64,000 bases of DNA from Trichobilharzia regenti (GCA_944472135.2 OX235265.1:47279459-47343458); one strand, 5' to 3'; counted from the first letter of the stretch, positions 1 through 11,286 are shown. Translations and numbers: made by a program. The notes: generated by a model not told the origin, from the letters alone.

Positions 1-60
1 AAGAACAAGCAAAGAGAAGCCTTTTTCATAATCTTCTAAAAAATGGAGACATGATGACTG
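1..60 (+). CDS. possible 3' end of an internal exon, unknown gene
   Basis: The third frame is open from the window edge and runs to ACTGTG followed by a perfect donor GTAAGT at 61. The encoded piece ends LLKNGDMMTV. I do not recognise it. A strong acceptor (long pyrimidine tract then TTTTTTAG) lies at about 3495 and would continue in phase for some 40 codons, but that stretch is partly encoded by a GT repeat and may be untranslated. Only the splice donor and short open frame support the call; no homology is claimed. Confidence 0.3.
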
Positions 61-198
61 TGGTAAGTATTTACTGGTTTTCTGTGCTTCTCTGACTGAG
101 GTAATTTCTCAAAAAAATGTTCTTTTTAACGATTGATTACCTCCAAATAACCAATCAATATATAGTTAATTTTATTTCCTAATGAACCTCTTTTTTTA

Positions 199-605
199 AG
201 TATTGGTTTGTAGGTATTTGGTTGATTGGTTACAGGATTTCATCATGAGCTGACATTAGTTAAAGAACCATTGGAAAACCAACTGGGAGTACTGGACAAC
301 TGTTTCGACAGCTTAGTCTGAGACTCCTCAGCAGTACGCACCCACCGCCACGGTTCTCAGCCAGCACCTCCTAGTTACAATGAGAGCTCGTAGACCATTG
401 AGCGAGTGGGACCCGATCCAATGGGCCGTGAATTCTAACTTCTGCCAATTCACAACATAGTGCGACCACTAGCCAATGTCTTCGGCGAGTATTTATCTTC
501 ACACCCGAGCTGCTGCATCCTACTGGTCACGACTTCCTAGTGGAACCCCAGGTAACTATCTACCTGAATAGGGCTAGTTGCCAGTGAGGATCTCATTGAT
601 ATTCA
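199..605 (-). repeat. hammerhead tRNA-SINE, full-length copy
   Basis: Member of the commonest repeat of the window. Read on the minus strand it has an upstream segment, a tRNA-like region with box A/box B-type motifs, then the hammerhead core (CTGAGGA and GAAAC), then a tail ending in the ACCAATACTT motif. The next tail (606 to about 660) starts a second, truncated copy directly behind it, so two units are head-to-tail here. Such self-cleaving SINE-like repeats are known from schistosomes (Sm-alpha family). Confidence 0.75.
289..337 (-). ncRNA. hammerhead ribozyme in SINE copy
   Basis: On the minus strand: stem I strand GTACTG, CTGAGGA, stem II/loop, GAAAC, AGTTGTC with the cleavage triplet GTC, then CAGTAC. 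GTACTG and CAGTAC pair perfectly over 6 bp. Stem III is ACAG/TTGT with no loop, so it would work better between two RNAs than within one. Activity is inferred, not shown. Confidence 0.6.
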
Positions 606-716
606 GGTATTGGTTTGTAGGGATTTGGTTGATTGGTTGAGAGAATAGTTGGCTTACAGCATTATGATTGATACACAACAGACAAAAGTCACTTAAAAAA
701 CAAAAACTCTCACGAG

Positions 717-1228
717 TTAGTTCGTAGGGGTTTGATTTCTTTCAAGTTTGACTGTGGACTGATATCAGTTAAAGAACCATTGAAAACCAGCCAAGGAGTG
801 CTGGACAGCTGTTTCATCCAACTAGTTTAGGACTCATCAGTGTTTTTTATTTTTTTATTTTTTATTTACAGCTTGATTCCACACTGTATTTTTGGTACAA
901 GTACAGAATTTTCAGCATGGATATCGGTAGCCCAAATTTTGCAGGCCGACCATAGATATCAGGTGTGCGCCGACGTGGGCTCGAACCCCGGACCATGTGC
1001 ATGGTCGGCGAGATTCCTAACCACTGTGCCACCGACGCACATCCACCGTGCATCCACCTCACCGGGGTTCGAATTCAAGGCCTTACGGTTACAAGGCAAG
1101 CTCGTAGATAATTCAACCACTGGGTTCTGGCTGAGTGACGAACTCATGCATCTTAACTTCTGCCGATTCGTCACTTTAGCACGACTGGCACCAGCCAGTG
1201 TCATTACTGACGAGTATTTGTCCTGTTG
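717..1228 (-). repeat. hammerhead tRNA-SINE interrupted by another SINE
   Basis: Same family as 199-605. The ribozyme part (GTTTCATCC...CATCAG, 810-841) and the tRNA-like part (GGGGTTCGAATTC from about 1064) are separated by an inserted poly(A)-tailed SINE at 843-1040. The core CTGATGA/GTCC/GGAT/GAAAC is intact on the minus strand although the insertion lies immediately 5' of it, destroying stem I. Confidence 0.7.
843..1040 (-). repeat. short-tail tRNA-SINE, nested
   Basis: Minus-strand tRNA head (GTGCGTCGGTGGCACAGTGG; GGGTTCGAGCC box B) followed by a unique tail (GATATCTATGGTCGGCC, ATACTTGTACC) and an A-rich 3' end seen as T runs at 843-870. Nearly the same sequence recurs at 5549-5742 on the plus strand, defining the family. 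No clean target duplication was identified. Confidence 0.75.
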
Positions 1229-1244
1229 ATATAAGTATAAAACC

Positions 1245-2505
1245 TGGGCACTGTGGTAGAGTATAACTCCATTATGGATAAGATTTTATTTTGATAAATC
1301 ACACAGTTTTGTTATACAGTAATATTAACTGATGACCACGTTTCGAGCACACGCTATTGCCACTCATAATCATATCAAGTCACTACTCACACAACTTTCT
1401 AACTTCATTTATATACATGCGTGTGTGGAATTGACTAGATATTTAAATAAAAATAAAAATAGGACAATGTACATTCAGAAATAATAATAATATGAGTGTT
1501 ATTGATCAATTACAATCAGATGGGAAATAACACGAGTGCTTTTATAGTCATAATAAGTAACTTGTTAGAATGTTGTGATGTACTTGAATTGAAATAGAAT
1601 TTTGAGATTATTTATTACCCTCCTCTGATTTGACTGACTGGTGGTAATAATATCTTCCATATTTTTGGTATTTTTATTGAGTCATTTCTGTTGCATGTGG
1701 ATTCGGTAATCAATCTCTCTCCACCTACATAGATTACTTTTTAGAATCTTAACCCTCTCTCACCCTATTGTGTAGTTGTGAGTTAATGCGTGTAGTCCAA
1801 TTGCTGAGCTTTTTTTCAAGATTACTTATCTTCTTGGGGTTAAACCATTCTTACCTTGGCCAAATTCTTATGTTCCAACAATCTGACTACCCGATCTACT
1901 AGTCTAACCTGTATAGTTGACCTCACTCACAGTCATTGTAAGGTATTTTGTAAATTATATTATTTTGTTTAATTGGGTCAACCTACAAGGTCCTTTAATC
2001 TACAGAGCTTGTCCTACCTGAGTGAGTTCAAAGGTTTGAATGTCACCCTGATTCCTGCTTTAGTGAGAATCTTACGTAGCGTTTCAGATGTCCCCTCTTT
2101 ATGTGATATAACTGTAGATGACTTATATTCTCTCTTATTTATGTTATCATTATTAGTTTCACAATTATTTTTAATTTGCTTTTGGCCGTTTTCGATCTTC
2201 CTAATGAATTTTATAGGATTGTCATTCGATAACAACGCCTCTTCGATCTGTTTTATTTCATCATTTAGGTCTTTTCTTGTGCTACTTAATGCTACTGCTC
2301 GGTTTGTTAGATAATTAACTAGGCCTGCCTTAACAGTTAACGGATGAGGTGACGAACGAAGGGCTAAATATCTATTAGAAGGTGTTGGTTTTTTATAAAC
2401 GCCAGTGTGTTATTACACAGTGATCGAAATGTCATCAGTTAATATTACTGTGTAATAACTATGTGACTTATTTAAAAATAAAATCTTATCTATAATGGAG
2501 TATTT
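1245..2505 (-). mobile_element. Penelope-like element fragment with inverted ends
   Basis: The minus strand encodes a decayed C-terminal Penelope-like polypeptide: the linker before the endonuclease (YKSSTVISHKEGTSETLRK, ORF 2014-2235) matches the linker in the 12016-13140 element, and weaker GIY-YIG-like remains follow to about 1700 with stops. About 90 bp at 1250-1340 and 2425-2503 are inverted copies of each other (shared AGTTAATATTACTG and AATAAAATCTTAT motifs), so the fragment is bracketed by outward-facing 3' termini. Confidence 0.6.
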
Positions 2506-2532
2506 TTTCTCACTCCCAACCGAATGGACTCT

Positions 2533-2880
2533 TGAAAATTAGTCTGATATCTGCTAGTGACCGGTCACAGGATGAAGTTGCCTGGAGTTCTAGTGAGAAG
2601 TCATGACTTGTCAGGTCCACCCAGTCAGGAGTGAGGACAAATACTCACCAGTGATGACACTGGCTGATGGTCATGCTAAAATAACGGATTGGTACAAACT
2701 AAGATTGATGGATTCGCCACTCAGCCAGATCCCAGTGCCTTGTAACTGTAAGACCTTGAATTCGAACCCCGGTGGGTGAGTACTACCGGTGAATTCCAAA
2801 CTAGTTGGATGAAACAGGTGTCCATTACTTCTTGGCTGGTTTTTAATAGTTCTTTAACTGATAATCAATCTGTGGTTTAA
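2533..2880 (+). repeat. hammerhead tRNA-SINE, degenerate
   Basis: Plus-strand copy: box B-like TTCGAACCCCGG near 2760, then a damaged core (CCGGTGA in place of CTGATGA) with GAAAC retained at about 2813. Ribozyme probably inactive. Confidence 0.6.
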
Positions 2881-3599
2881 TTTCAGTGGACTGAGAAATA
2901 TTCACTACTATCATATAAAACAGATGACATATTTCAGTATAATTATTTCGTGTCAGTATATTATATGTATAATAGTTTCTATTAAGTTAGCTAAATAATT
3001 CATAATATATCAGAGTATTTAGGAATTTATGACTTCCCATCTTCTCTTACCCTTCTCAACCGCCTTCTCACCCCCTATTACACTTCTCATTCTCTCCATT
3101 TACTCACTCACTCACTCACTCATTATGCGTATTTTATGAGGTGTTTTATACGAATCTTTGTGTCAGTCAGTCATTCAATCAATCAACTTTTCCATCAAAA
3201 TGTATTATTACAAGACAGAGAAATCAATAAGTGAATAGGCCATCTGAGTTCTCATCTTATTTTATTCCTTTAACATATGTGAGCGAGTGAGACAGGGGGA
3301 TATCAAGAAAGGAAGTAATTTATATCAAATGGAAGAGATACATAACACTTTATTTTGTCATATTTTCACTTTTCTAACATTTATTTGAGATAATTACTTA
3401 TGATTAAATTATAGGTTGCATAATTTTTAAATTTTCATTACTCAATTTAATTCCTCCCTCTTTTCTTTTTCTTTTTTTTGCTTTTTAATTTTTTAGTCAC
3501 GTGTGTTGTCTTGTTTAAATCAAATTGCGCATTTTCTCTTCTTGTTCAAATGTGTGCGCGCGTGTGTGTGTGAGTTCAAGTGTTGACGACGTTGAATGC
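2881..3599. other. AT-rich non-genic stretch
   Basis: No coding signal. Contains TCAC tetranucleotide runs near 3105-3120, a pyrimidine-rich block near 3460-3480 and a GT/GC repeat near 3550-3572. Confidence 0.5.
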
Positions 3600-3603
3600 A
3601 TGA

Positions 3604-3835
3604 TTGAACAAAATAAACTGGATGATATTGGCTAGCAGTGGATTACAGAGGATGAGAGTTGCATCCTATTTGACTGGTTTCAATATAGAACTTTGCATAG
3701 ATGTGCCACACTCCCTCTGTATAGCACACAAAGCAAGAGAAGAGAGTATAGAGAGAGATTCATTGGTTTTTACTATCCCCAGGACCCCAACCAGGAAGTC
3801 TAGACCTACTTGTGTGACTTGCTTAAACTAACTGT
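3604..3835 (+). repeat. unclassified dispersed repeat X, copy 1
   Basis: Shares several blocks in the same order with 59480-59830: AACTTTGCA, TAGCACACAAAGCAAGAGAAG, a GATTGGTTTTTAC-like block and CCAACCAGGAAGTCTA. I do not recognise the family. It has no convincing ORF or tRNA-like promoter. Confidence 0.45.
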
Positions 3836-3849
3836 TGGGGATTTCATTG

Positions 3850-4060
3850 ACTGATGACCAGTTTTGGTTTGTCTACAAACCTCATCTGTCGTATGTCAGC
3901 TAACATGGTCCGTCGAGGAAGGCGATGCCTAATATGGGACTCGTCACTGGATATACCTGCAGTCCTTAGTGACTGGATGCTGGTTTCGAGTCTCCGTGGG
4001 AACACCATTCCAGTGGTAGTCACTATCAGCCTAAATGACATCATGTTAATTCTGAGACAA
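3850..4060 (-). repeat. possible Sm-alpha hammerhead relic
   Basis: The minus strand has GACGAGTCCCATATTAGGC, which resembles the hammerhead core CTGATGAGTCCCAAATAGGAC of the Sm-alpha repeat, but the GAAAC box is lost. Weak, similarity only. Confidence 0.3.
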
Positions 4061-4631
4061 CGTCGAAGAGCTCGTATTAGGAGCCAGCAGTGTTAACAGA
4101 GACTGAGTATTCCATCCCAGCATAAACAATTAGCGGGAAATGCAAATTAACTTAAAGCATATAAGAGTTTTCGTTGGAAAAGAAGTTGAATGTAAATAAT
4201 TAATTAACAAAGATAAGCAGTGAGTGAGATTGTCGACTTTTTACATGGCATATGTGTGTATGAACGTATCTTCTAAAGGATACCAGAAGAGAGCTTATAT
4301 GAGTAAACTGTTTACTAAGATTTTATCTTCTTATTTTGGTTATATTGTACTATAATGGTACTTGTTGAATTACTCTGACAAGTTTCTTCCAGTTTCAACT
4401 TGTTCATAGAACTTCTTCTCCTTATAGAGGAGGTATATTTTGGCTTCCTCAGTTAACATGCTACTCATCGGTAACTGCTCCAATCAACACAAAAATAATA
4501 TAATGTATAACACTCATTCAACGTGAGAGAACTTCTGTTTCACCATTTAGGACGACAACTAGCGTTATTCGAGGAATATTAACACTATAGTGATGCAGTA
4601 AATACAAAGATTTTAAACTTAAATTCAATAC

Positions 4632-5016
4632 ATTGGGATTTACGAATTGATCACGGATTGATATTAGTCAGAGAACCATTGAAAACCAGCACTGGAGTAC
4701 TGGACAGCTGCTGTTTCATCCTAGTTTGGGAATCATCGGCAGTACGCACCCACTAGGGTTCGAATTTAGGACCTTCCAATTAGAAAGCAAGCTTGTATAC
4801 CATTCAGCCACTGGGACCCGATTCGACGGCCAACTCATGAATTCTAACTTCTACCAATTAGTGATATAATTAGCACGACCCCAACCATTTTCGTTGGTGA
4901 GACATCCATCCTTACACATGGCATCTGGATGGACCTCACTGGTCACGACTTCTCACTCGAGCTCCAGGAAACTCCATCCTGTAGCAAGTCACTAGTGAGC
5001 ATCAGATTAATTTTCT
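4632..5016 (-). repeat. hammerhead tRNA-SINE
   Basis: Near full-length minus-strand copy. The core reads GTACTG, CCGATGA (one change from CTGATGA), stem II, GAAAC, then AGCAGCTGTC, i.e. a 3-nt expansion of the palindromic AGCTGTC. The tRNA-like region with CGAATTT box B remains lies at about 4770. Confidence 0.65.
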
Positions 5017-5089
5017 ATAGTTTGGTTTGTAAGGGTTAGTTATGTTTCTTTTCATGTAGTTTAACATTTCGATATTCTTAATAAACGTT

Positions 5090-5186
5090 CTTGTATTCCT
5101 TTACGTTCCTATAGGAATATGGGGCTACAAGCTTTAGCTTTAAAGTTTCAGTAGCTATGGTGTTATTTTTCAGAGTGGGAGTGCTA
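5090..5186 (-). repeat. truncated tRNA-Cys-like SINE tail
   Basis: Minus-strand copy of only the 3' half of the RTE-tailed SINE (tail GCCCCATATTCC; GTAGCTACTG; GCTAGCA-like block). It abuts an RTE fragment at 5187. Confidence 0.45.
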
Positions 5187-5990
5187 GTCTCAAGATGTCA
5201 AAGCCAGTCAGAATTGGAAAGGCGAGATCCGCCTTCGTCAACCTGAAACCAGCTTGGAAATCTTCTGCACTCCGCCTTAATATAAATAACAAGATTCGGG
5301 TTTGCAACACAAATGTGAAGTCAGTCAGTTCTTCCATACGAATCAGAAACTTGCACTGCACGTTACGAGAAAGATTTCCAACAGGTTGCAGACTTTCATC
5401 AGCAGCTATCAACTTCGCTGGCTGGCTCCATACTCAAAATCAAACAACAACAAGAAACTCTGGCTGGGAACAAGTCGACGAACAGCCGATCGCTCAAAAA
5501 ATATGTAAGAGAAAGTGGAAATGGATTGGTCAGATATTGAGGAAGCCCCCGTGGTGGCACAGTGGTTAGGACTCTCGCCGACCATGCACATGGTCCGGGG
5601 TTCGAGCCCACGCCGGCGCACAGCTGATATCTATGGTCGGCCTGCGAAATTTGGGCTACGATATCCACGCTGAAAATTCCATACTTGTACCAAAAGTACA
5701 GTGTGGAATCAAGCTGTAAATAAAAAATTAAAAAAAAAAACGACATCGCGCTCAGTACAGGTCATTGTTCGAGTGGAATCCCAATGGGAAGCGACCAGTG
5801 GGTCATCGATGCTAGGGTGACATGGAGAAGATCGTGTGAGGAAGAGCTGAGAAAGTTTGGTCAATCGGGGACCCATCTGAAGAGGACGACAGGAAACAGA
5901 GCGAAGTGGAGATGTGTTGTTGAAGCCCTATGCTCCACTCGTAACGCAAGGGAATTCATTCATCGTCTAGAATGAAATAGAGCTACAAAG
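5187..5990 (+). pseudogene. RTE LINE 3' fragment, interrupted
   Basis: Encodes the C-terminal region after the reverse transcriptase palm of RTE elements: IGKARSAFVNLKPAWKSS, then WKWIGQILRKP, then after a nested SINE (5549-5742) RVTWRRSCEEEL and WRCVVEALCSTRN. The order matches the better copies at 18566-19009 and 34010-37135. Frameshifts and the SINE make it non-functional. Confidence 0.7.
5549..5742 (+). repeat. short-tail tRNA-SINE nested in RTE
   Basis: Plus-strand tRNA-like head GTGGTGGCACAGTGGTTAGG with box B GGGGTTCGAGCCC, then the family tail and terminal A-run at 5726-5740. It breaks the RTE coding sequence between LRKP and RVTWRR. Same family as 843-1040. Confidence 0.75.
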
Positions 5991-7188
5991 CTAACGGATA
6001 TGACTCTAACTTATTGTTAAATACCTTCAACTATTTTCACTTCATCTGCTCTTTCTTCCGAGGTGCATAAAAGTCTTCCTTTTCTTTTTACCTTTCTTTT
6101 CCTTGTATTCTAACATTCTCAATGATTGTTTAATTGAAAAAAAAGAGGAGAAGAGAAGGGAAGAGAAGAAAACACTCATTTGAAACATGTAATTACATGG
6201 GATTGTTTTTAGAAGGAAAAAAATTTCCCCCCACTCCTCCTCAATCGAACAGTAATTCTTCTTCTTCTTCTTCGTTTTTTCATTGTTGTTGTTGTCGTCA
6301 TTGCATACTTTTAACATTAAAAATTCGACAATTTAATAGGTGAATAATTTTAATTTTATGTATGTACATCACTCGATCACTGCTTGTGTGTATGTGTATG
6401 TGTAAACAGAGATATTCTAAGATAGATCAATCCTCCATTCATACTTGATACTTCATGACCAAGCATTTGTGAGGTGGCACACATCACCCTACTCAAATAT
6501 GTCCTCAAATACTCAAAGATGACAAAAAAAACAAACAAATCTGTATCTTATCTCTCTACTGGACAAAACAGATATACATGCAAAACCTCTTCAACTAATT
6601 TCACGTGTATACATCCCTACTGGTCTCTTCTTATGTAAATATGCATGTATTGACTTAATACAAAAAAGGAATGGAGAAACCTTTAACTTTTAACGATAGA
6701 AATCAGGCTATAAGATATGAGAAGTATAGAGAATAAGAGAATCAGATCAAAGATACTTGCAAACATGAATGTACTCACGCAAACACACACACACACATAC
6801 ACACATACACAAGAAGGGAATGTACATGATTTAAATCGGTTCCAACACAACATCAACAACAACAATAACGACAAAAAGGAGATATTTTGACATAGTTCAT
6901 AGTTGTATGAAAAAAGAATGCTTTCAAAAGTTGCTTTGTTCCACGTGAAACACATAAAGATTTGAAAAAAAAGAGGAAGGTATATCTCACACACAGAGAA
7001 AAATACTTCTTTATTTCTTACAATTGTGTTCCCTTTAAGATGAAAAGAAGAAACAGGGTAAGAAGAAGAGTTGAGCATTTTCTACGCCTTTCTTCTCATG
7101 TACATATCGAGCGAGATAATTAAAGTCATTCTGTTATATTTTTTTGGTACGAAAGAAAGAACGAAGAGGAATTAACTCAACAGGTGTA

Positions 7189-7246
<58 letters not shown>

Positions 7247-7794
7247 GCCTATGTACAAAAGGGACTAAAGGGACTATATGCTTTTACACATTGAGTCCAT
7301 ATGGTCAACCGTATATATATGTGCACCAATATGAATAACTGTTTGAGTATATATTATTAAAGATGAGGAGTTACAAAAGTGTTGACAGTATAAAAATTTT
7401 AAGTATCATAATAATAATAATAATAATAGTAATAATTAACTTGCGAGTTCTTCTCCTTCATTCTTTCTTTCTCTTCCTGTTGACCAAAATAAACACGATT
7501 GATGCATAATGACCAAATAAAACAATATTGAACATAAAACATATTCAAGAGTGAACGAGTATGGTAAAACAAAAGAAAACCCGGTGAATTTGAAATGCTT
7601 TAGCATATGTGGATGTCTACTTTGGTCTACTTTGACAGATGTCGATAAAAATAATTTAACAAGATGATTAGTGATGAATCGTTAGTAGTAATAGCAGTAG
7701 ATGGATCGAAAATTAAAACTTTTCGAAATTTGATCAAGTTTATGTTCAAGTTGAGATTAGAATTCATTTATTTTATATTACTTTAATTATTTGC
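5991..7794. other. AT-rich non-genic stretch with simple repeats
   Basis: No coding exon or recognised repeat. Contains a CTT run near 6260, CA/TA tracts near 6780-6810, a 50-bp AT dinucleotide tract (7193-7242) and an ATA trinucleotide run near 7409-7425. Open frames here are made of these simple repeats. Confidence 0.5.
7193..7242. repeat. (AT)n microsatellite
   Basis: About 25 uninterrupted AT units. Confidence 0.95.
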
Positions 7795-8200
7795 TTGGGT
7801 TCCAAGTGAAACACAGGGCTGCAGAAACATCATGTCTGTTTTGATCTTGTTCTCTACAGCCCTATTTAGCTGGCTTCACGGTTATCCCATAAGCTTTCAT
7901 CTCCTCTGTATCAGCCTTGAAGTGATGCCCGACTCGGTACTTCCCATTTGGGGTCTGCCTGACACGTGGTGCAACTCATCGGTCTTCTCAGTGGGTCTCC
8001 CATCCCGCTCAATTTCCTTTGGCATATTTGTTTGGGGATGGGTTCTTGTTTGATCCTCCACCAAAATTTCACGTTGCTTATCCCTTCCTGTCGTCCATCT
8101 GATCTTCAGTATGCAGCGAAGGTAGCTGCTGGTAATGCTGTTGGAATGATAAGATTTCTTAGTATGTCTGAAGTATCTTAAGCCACTAGATATTTATTGA
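7795..8200 (-). pseudogene. RTE LINE 3' relic
   Basis: Minus strand carries the RTE C-terminal region in broken frames, recognisable by the same order of blocks as in other copies (tail near 7800, the equivalents of the WRRSCEEE and WIGH regions, then GATCTTCAGTATGCAGCGAAGG near 8110). Older than the copies at 18.6 or 34 kb. Confidence 0.5.
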
Positions 8201-8559
8201 TAGAAAGTGTGATTCTAGCTTGACATATACAACTTTCGAACACTTATGAAAACTGAACAACTGCAGCCTTAGGCTGGAACAGTAGAAAGTCTTGCTTTCG
8301 ATGTTTCCTCAGTCCAAGACACTTGCATAAAAGATCTCAATTAACTTCTCTGAATGACTTATTCATCTGTCAGTACAAAAGGTACGATTCATAATTGCTT
8401 ATCTAGGAATTCTGTAAAGATGGTTTCCGCTCTTTCAAACCGCTGGTAGCAAACACCATAGATGTCAATGAGACTGTCTTTGAAGTATATGGTGTGAGGA
8501 TTAAAAGCTTACTGTGAAATCAGGAAAATCGGGTAGGCCACTTCAGAAAACACTTAAGC

Positions 8560-9330
8560 TGGCTTAAAGCAGTAGCCTTCAATGTACTTCGTGGTTGGTC
8601 ACTTCTAGTCAGTCTAACGAAGGAGAGGTCCAAGAGGATCTCGAATTGCTGAAGCACCACATGGTATTCAACCTAGAAAACTAACTCCCTGGCTTTTTGT
8701 AGAAACGGCAGTGAGTTTCTTGTCAGGCAATTAACTAAATTTTCAGGGAGAGTAAAAGGGATAAAGCACGTTCCAAAGATGTGGAATGATGTCTATCACT
8801 ACAACAATCCCTATATAATGCATTGTGGTACTAGTCCTTTACCAGATTTAGCTAAAGTACTATCTATCATCATTCTCTACAGACCTTGGTAAATGCCAGA
8901 GGGCAGTTTGGGTTTTGTTTGATTCATAGGTGCATTGATTATGTGTTCATCTTCCATCGGCAGTTAGAAGAGCATGGTCACGCGTATCGCTGGCTACCAG
9001 TCGTTGTATTTCTTGATATAGGATCTGCCTTTGATCCATTGAATAGGAATTCCCTATTGAGGCGACTACGTATGAGAAGTTTATCAACATTTTGAATTCT
9101 ATGTAAAAAACACCAGTTAGGGTATACAACCACTTATATTTTCTAACGTCAGCCAGCAGTGGGGTATTTCTTTTTGTGTCTTCTACTGACGATGTTCTGA
9201 AGACAGCTTCGAAGGATTTATATGTTGGCGGTGTAAATGTAGTAACTGTAGGAGAGACTAACTGACTTCAATTATTCAGATGATATTGTCTTACATTGTG
9301 ATAATATACAGACCGCGTTTCATTGCGAGC
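8560..9330 (+). pseudogene. CR1-like LINE reverse transcriptase relic
   Basis: Reads GQFGFCLIHRCIDYVF, then LPVVVFLDIGSAFDPLNR (RT palm motif A with F-LDI-AFD), then after stops a GVF/SSGV-type block and a broken catalytic box near 9283. The LDI-AFD form and Q-GF-GCID block fit CR1/jockey-type LINEs rather than the RTE family here (DFEKAFDSVD). Several stops; dead. Confidence 0.55.
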
Positions 9331-10002
9331 AGGCATGTTATGTTCTTGTGTAACCTGACATGCAGTCTGAGGGTGCCCGACCATCACTGCTATCTTAGAA
9401 CTGCTTGCGTTTAGTACAGTTGCCTTCTAAGTAATCTTGATATCTGACGGTACCTTTGGACACGGTGGAGACCTTAATGCGGTAGGTGGTTTCGTCTTCG
9501 AATACTGGCTTCACTGACATGAGCATATGTTACAAGTGTTATATCAGAGGATTTCATAATTTCCAGCATTTTCTGGCCCTGGGACTCACTGAGAAAGTAG
9601 AAAGGTAGTCGAATTATAACTTAGGTCATCACTTGTTATTGTATCACAATCTCATGAGTAGGATTTGAGATAAAATATGACTCAGCGATCCGAGAATTCG
9701 CATTCACGGCTTATAATCAAACACGCTGCGTTTTCTTCTTTCTAAAACTTTCAAAAGTAGCACGAAGTAACGAAATCTCCTTTGAGTGCACTCGATAAGT
9801 ATACCCAACTGTTTCATTTTGCTGTTCCCTATTTTATATCATTTTCCTTATACAATACTTCATGTACCATATCTTGGTATTTTCACAGTGCATCAGGTTT
9901 GTATTTTAAATAAAATAAAATAATACTTTGATGTCAGAAAACAAATTTTAATCAGGTAATTGAAGAACACATCATACTTTTGAGTCCGCTGCACTTTGAT
10001 AG
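9331..10002. other. no gene recognised
   Basis: Non-coding. The minus strand of 9350-9540 may hold a short eroded retroelement coding piece, but I cannot assign it. Confidence 0.4.
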
Positions 10003-10210
10003 GGATTGATAATCAATTCCTAGTTTGGGAGTCTTCATCAGTGCGCACCCACCACTGGGGTTCGAACCCAGGACCTTCTGGTTACAAGGCGAGCTAGCTC
10101 GTAGACCATTAAGCCACTGGGACCCAACCAAGTGACCAGTTCATGAATTCTACCTTCCACCAATTCATGACATAGCTTAACCACTAGCCAATGTCTTCGG
10201 CAAGTAGGGT
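10003..10210 (-). repeat. hammerhead tRNA-SINE, left arm of inverted dimer
   Basis: Minus-strand copy with box B-like GGGTTCGAACCC near 10060 and box A-like GTGGCTTAATGGT near 10112. The ribozyme half is mostly deleted: only CTGATGA remains. It is joined directly to a plus-strand copy at 10211. Confidence 0.65.
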
Positions 10211-10505
10211 ACAGTAGGTAGGGCATGAAGACAAATACTCGCCGAAGACATTGGTTAGTGGTTACGCTATGTTATGAATTGGTGGAAGGTAGAATCCATG
10301 GGCTGGTCATTGGATCAGATCCCAGTGGCTTAATGGTCTACGAGCTAGCTGACCTTGTGACTAGAAGATCATAGGTTCGAACCTCAGTGGTGGGTGAGTA
10401 CTGATGAAGGATCCCGAACTAGGACGAAACAGCTGTTCATTACTCTCAGGATTTCCAACAGTTCTCTAACCAAAGTCAGCTCATAATGAAATTCTGTAAC
10501 CAGAG
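10211..10505 (+). repeat. hammerhead tRNA-SINE, right arm of inverted dimer
   Basis: Plus-strand copy starting at the same upstream region as its left partner (CCGAAGACATTGG is mirrored across the junction). Box A-like GTGGCTTAATGGT near 10331, box B-like TTCGAACCTCAG near 10375, then CTGATGA, GACGAAAC and AGCTGTTC near 10400-10436. Confidence 0.7.
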
Positions 10506-11286
10506 ACTGATAATAGCCTCACAGTAACGTAAAGCAAACACAATTGTCATACTTGAGGGAAGTAGTTTTTAAGCTTAAGCCATAATATATGCTATCATTT
10601 CTGGGCATCCAGTGGCACTACAAACTGTTCACTAGAATTAATGCGAAATATTTTTTATTTATTTATCGGAAACGAATATTCGAAATATTTTAAATCGTAT
10701 ATCAAGGTAATCTCAAAACCTTCAAAATAACACACATATTCTCAAAATTCATGTGAATTTACGTTGATTACACGAATTGACAGAAGTTGGAAACAGGAGT
10801 CATTGAATCCCGACCCACTGTCAGATTGATAAATTACTTCACCTGGTCTTTAGCTGAGTTCAGCTTATGGTAGAAGATGACAGAATTTCAGTAGTCCTTG
10901 AGTATGAATAAAGGGAATAAAGGAAATGCTTCTTACTTTGACAACGTTCAGCAGGTGATGCAAATTCCTGAAGAAAATACTCATTACTGATTAACATTCT
11001 AATTTAATGTCGACAAATAGTCAGATATTCAGTTAATTTGGATCTTAAAACTGCATACTGATTATTGAAAATTTGTACCGGTGAAACAAGAGGAAATTTC
11101 TGATAGATTATCGAGGTATAGTGAAATGTCACCGCTTGAAATTCCCTATTAGTACACAATAAAACAAAAAAATTATACATATTTGTTGTTGATGTGATAA
11201 AATTTTTAAGCACAACATTCAACTACTTACAAGTAGATAAAAATTTCAATATAAATTTAGCCACTAGCCTATGTCCGTTAGTGGAC
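10506..11286. other. AT-rich non-genic stretch
   Basis: No exon, RNA gene or recognised repeat was seen. Confidence 0.4.

Noticed and set aside
6042..6343. Lys/Ser-rich frames on both strands
   Set aside because: Produced by purine/pyrimidine-rich and CTT simple sequence.
7144..7338. 64-codon open frame with a Tyr-Ile run
   Set aside because: It is simply the translated AT microsatellite.
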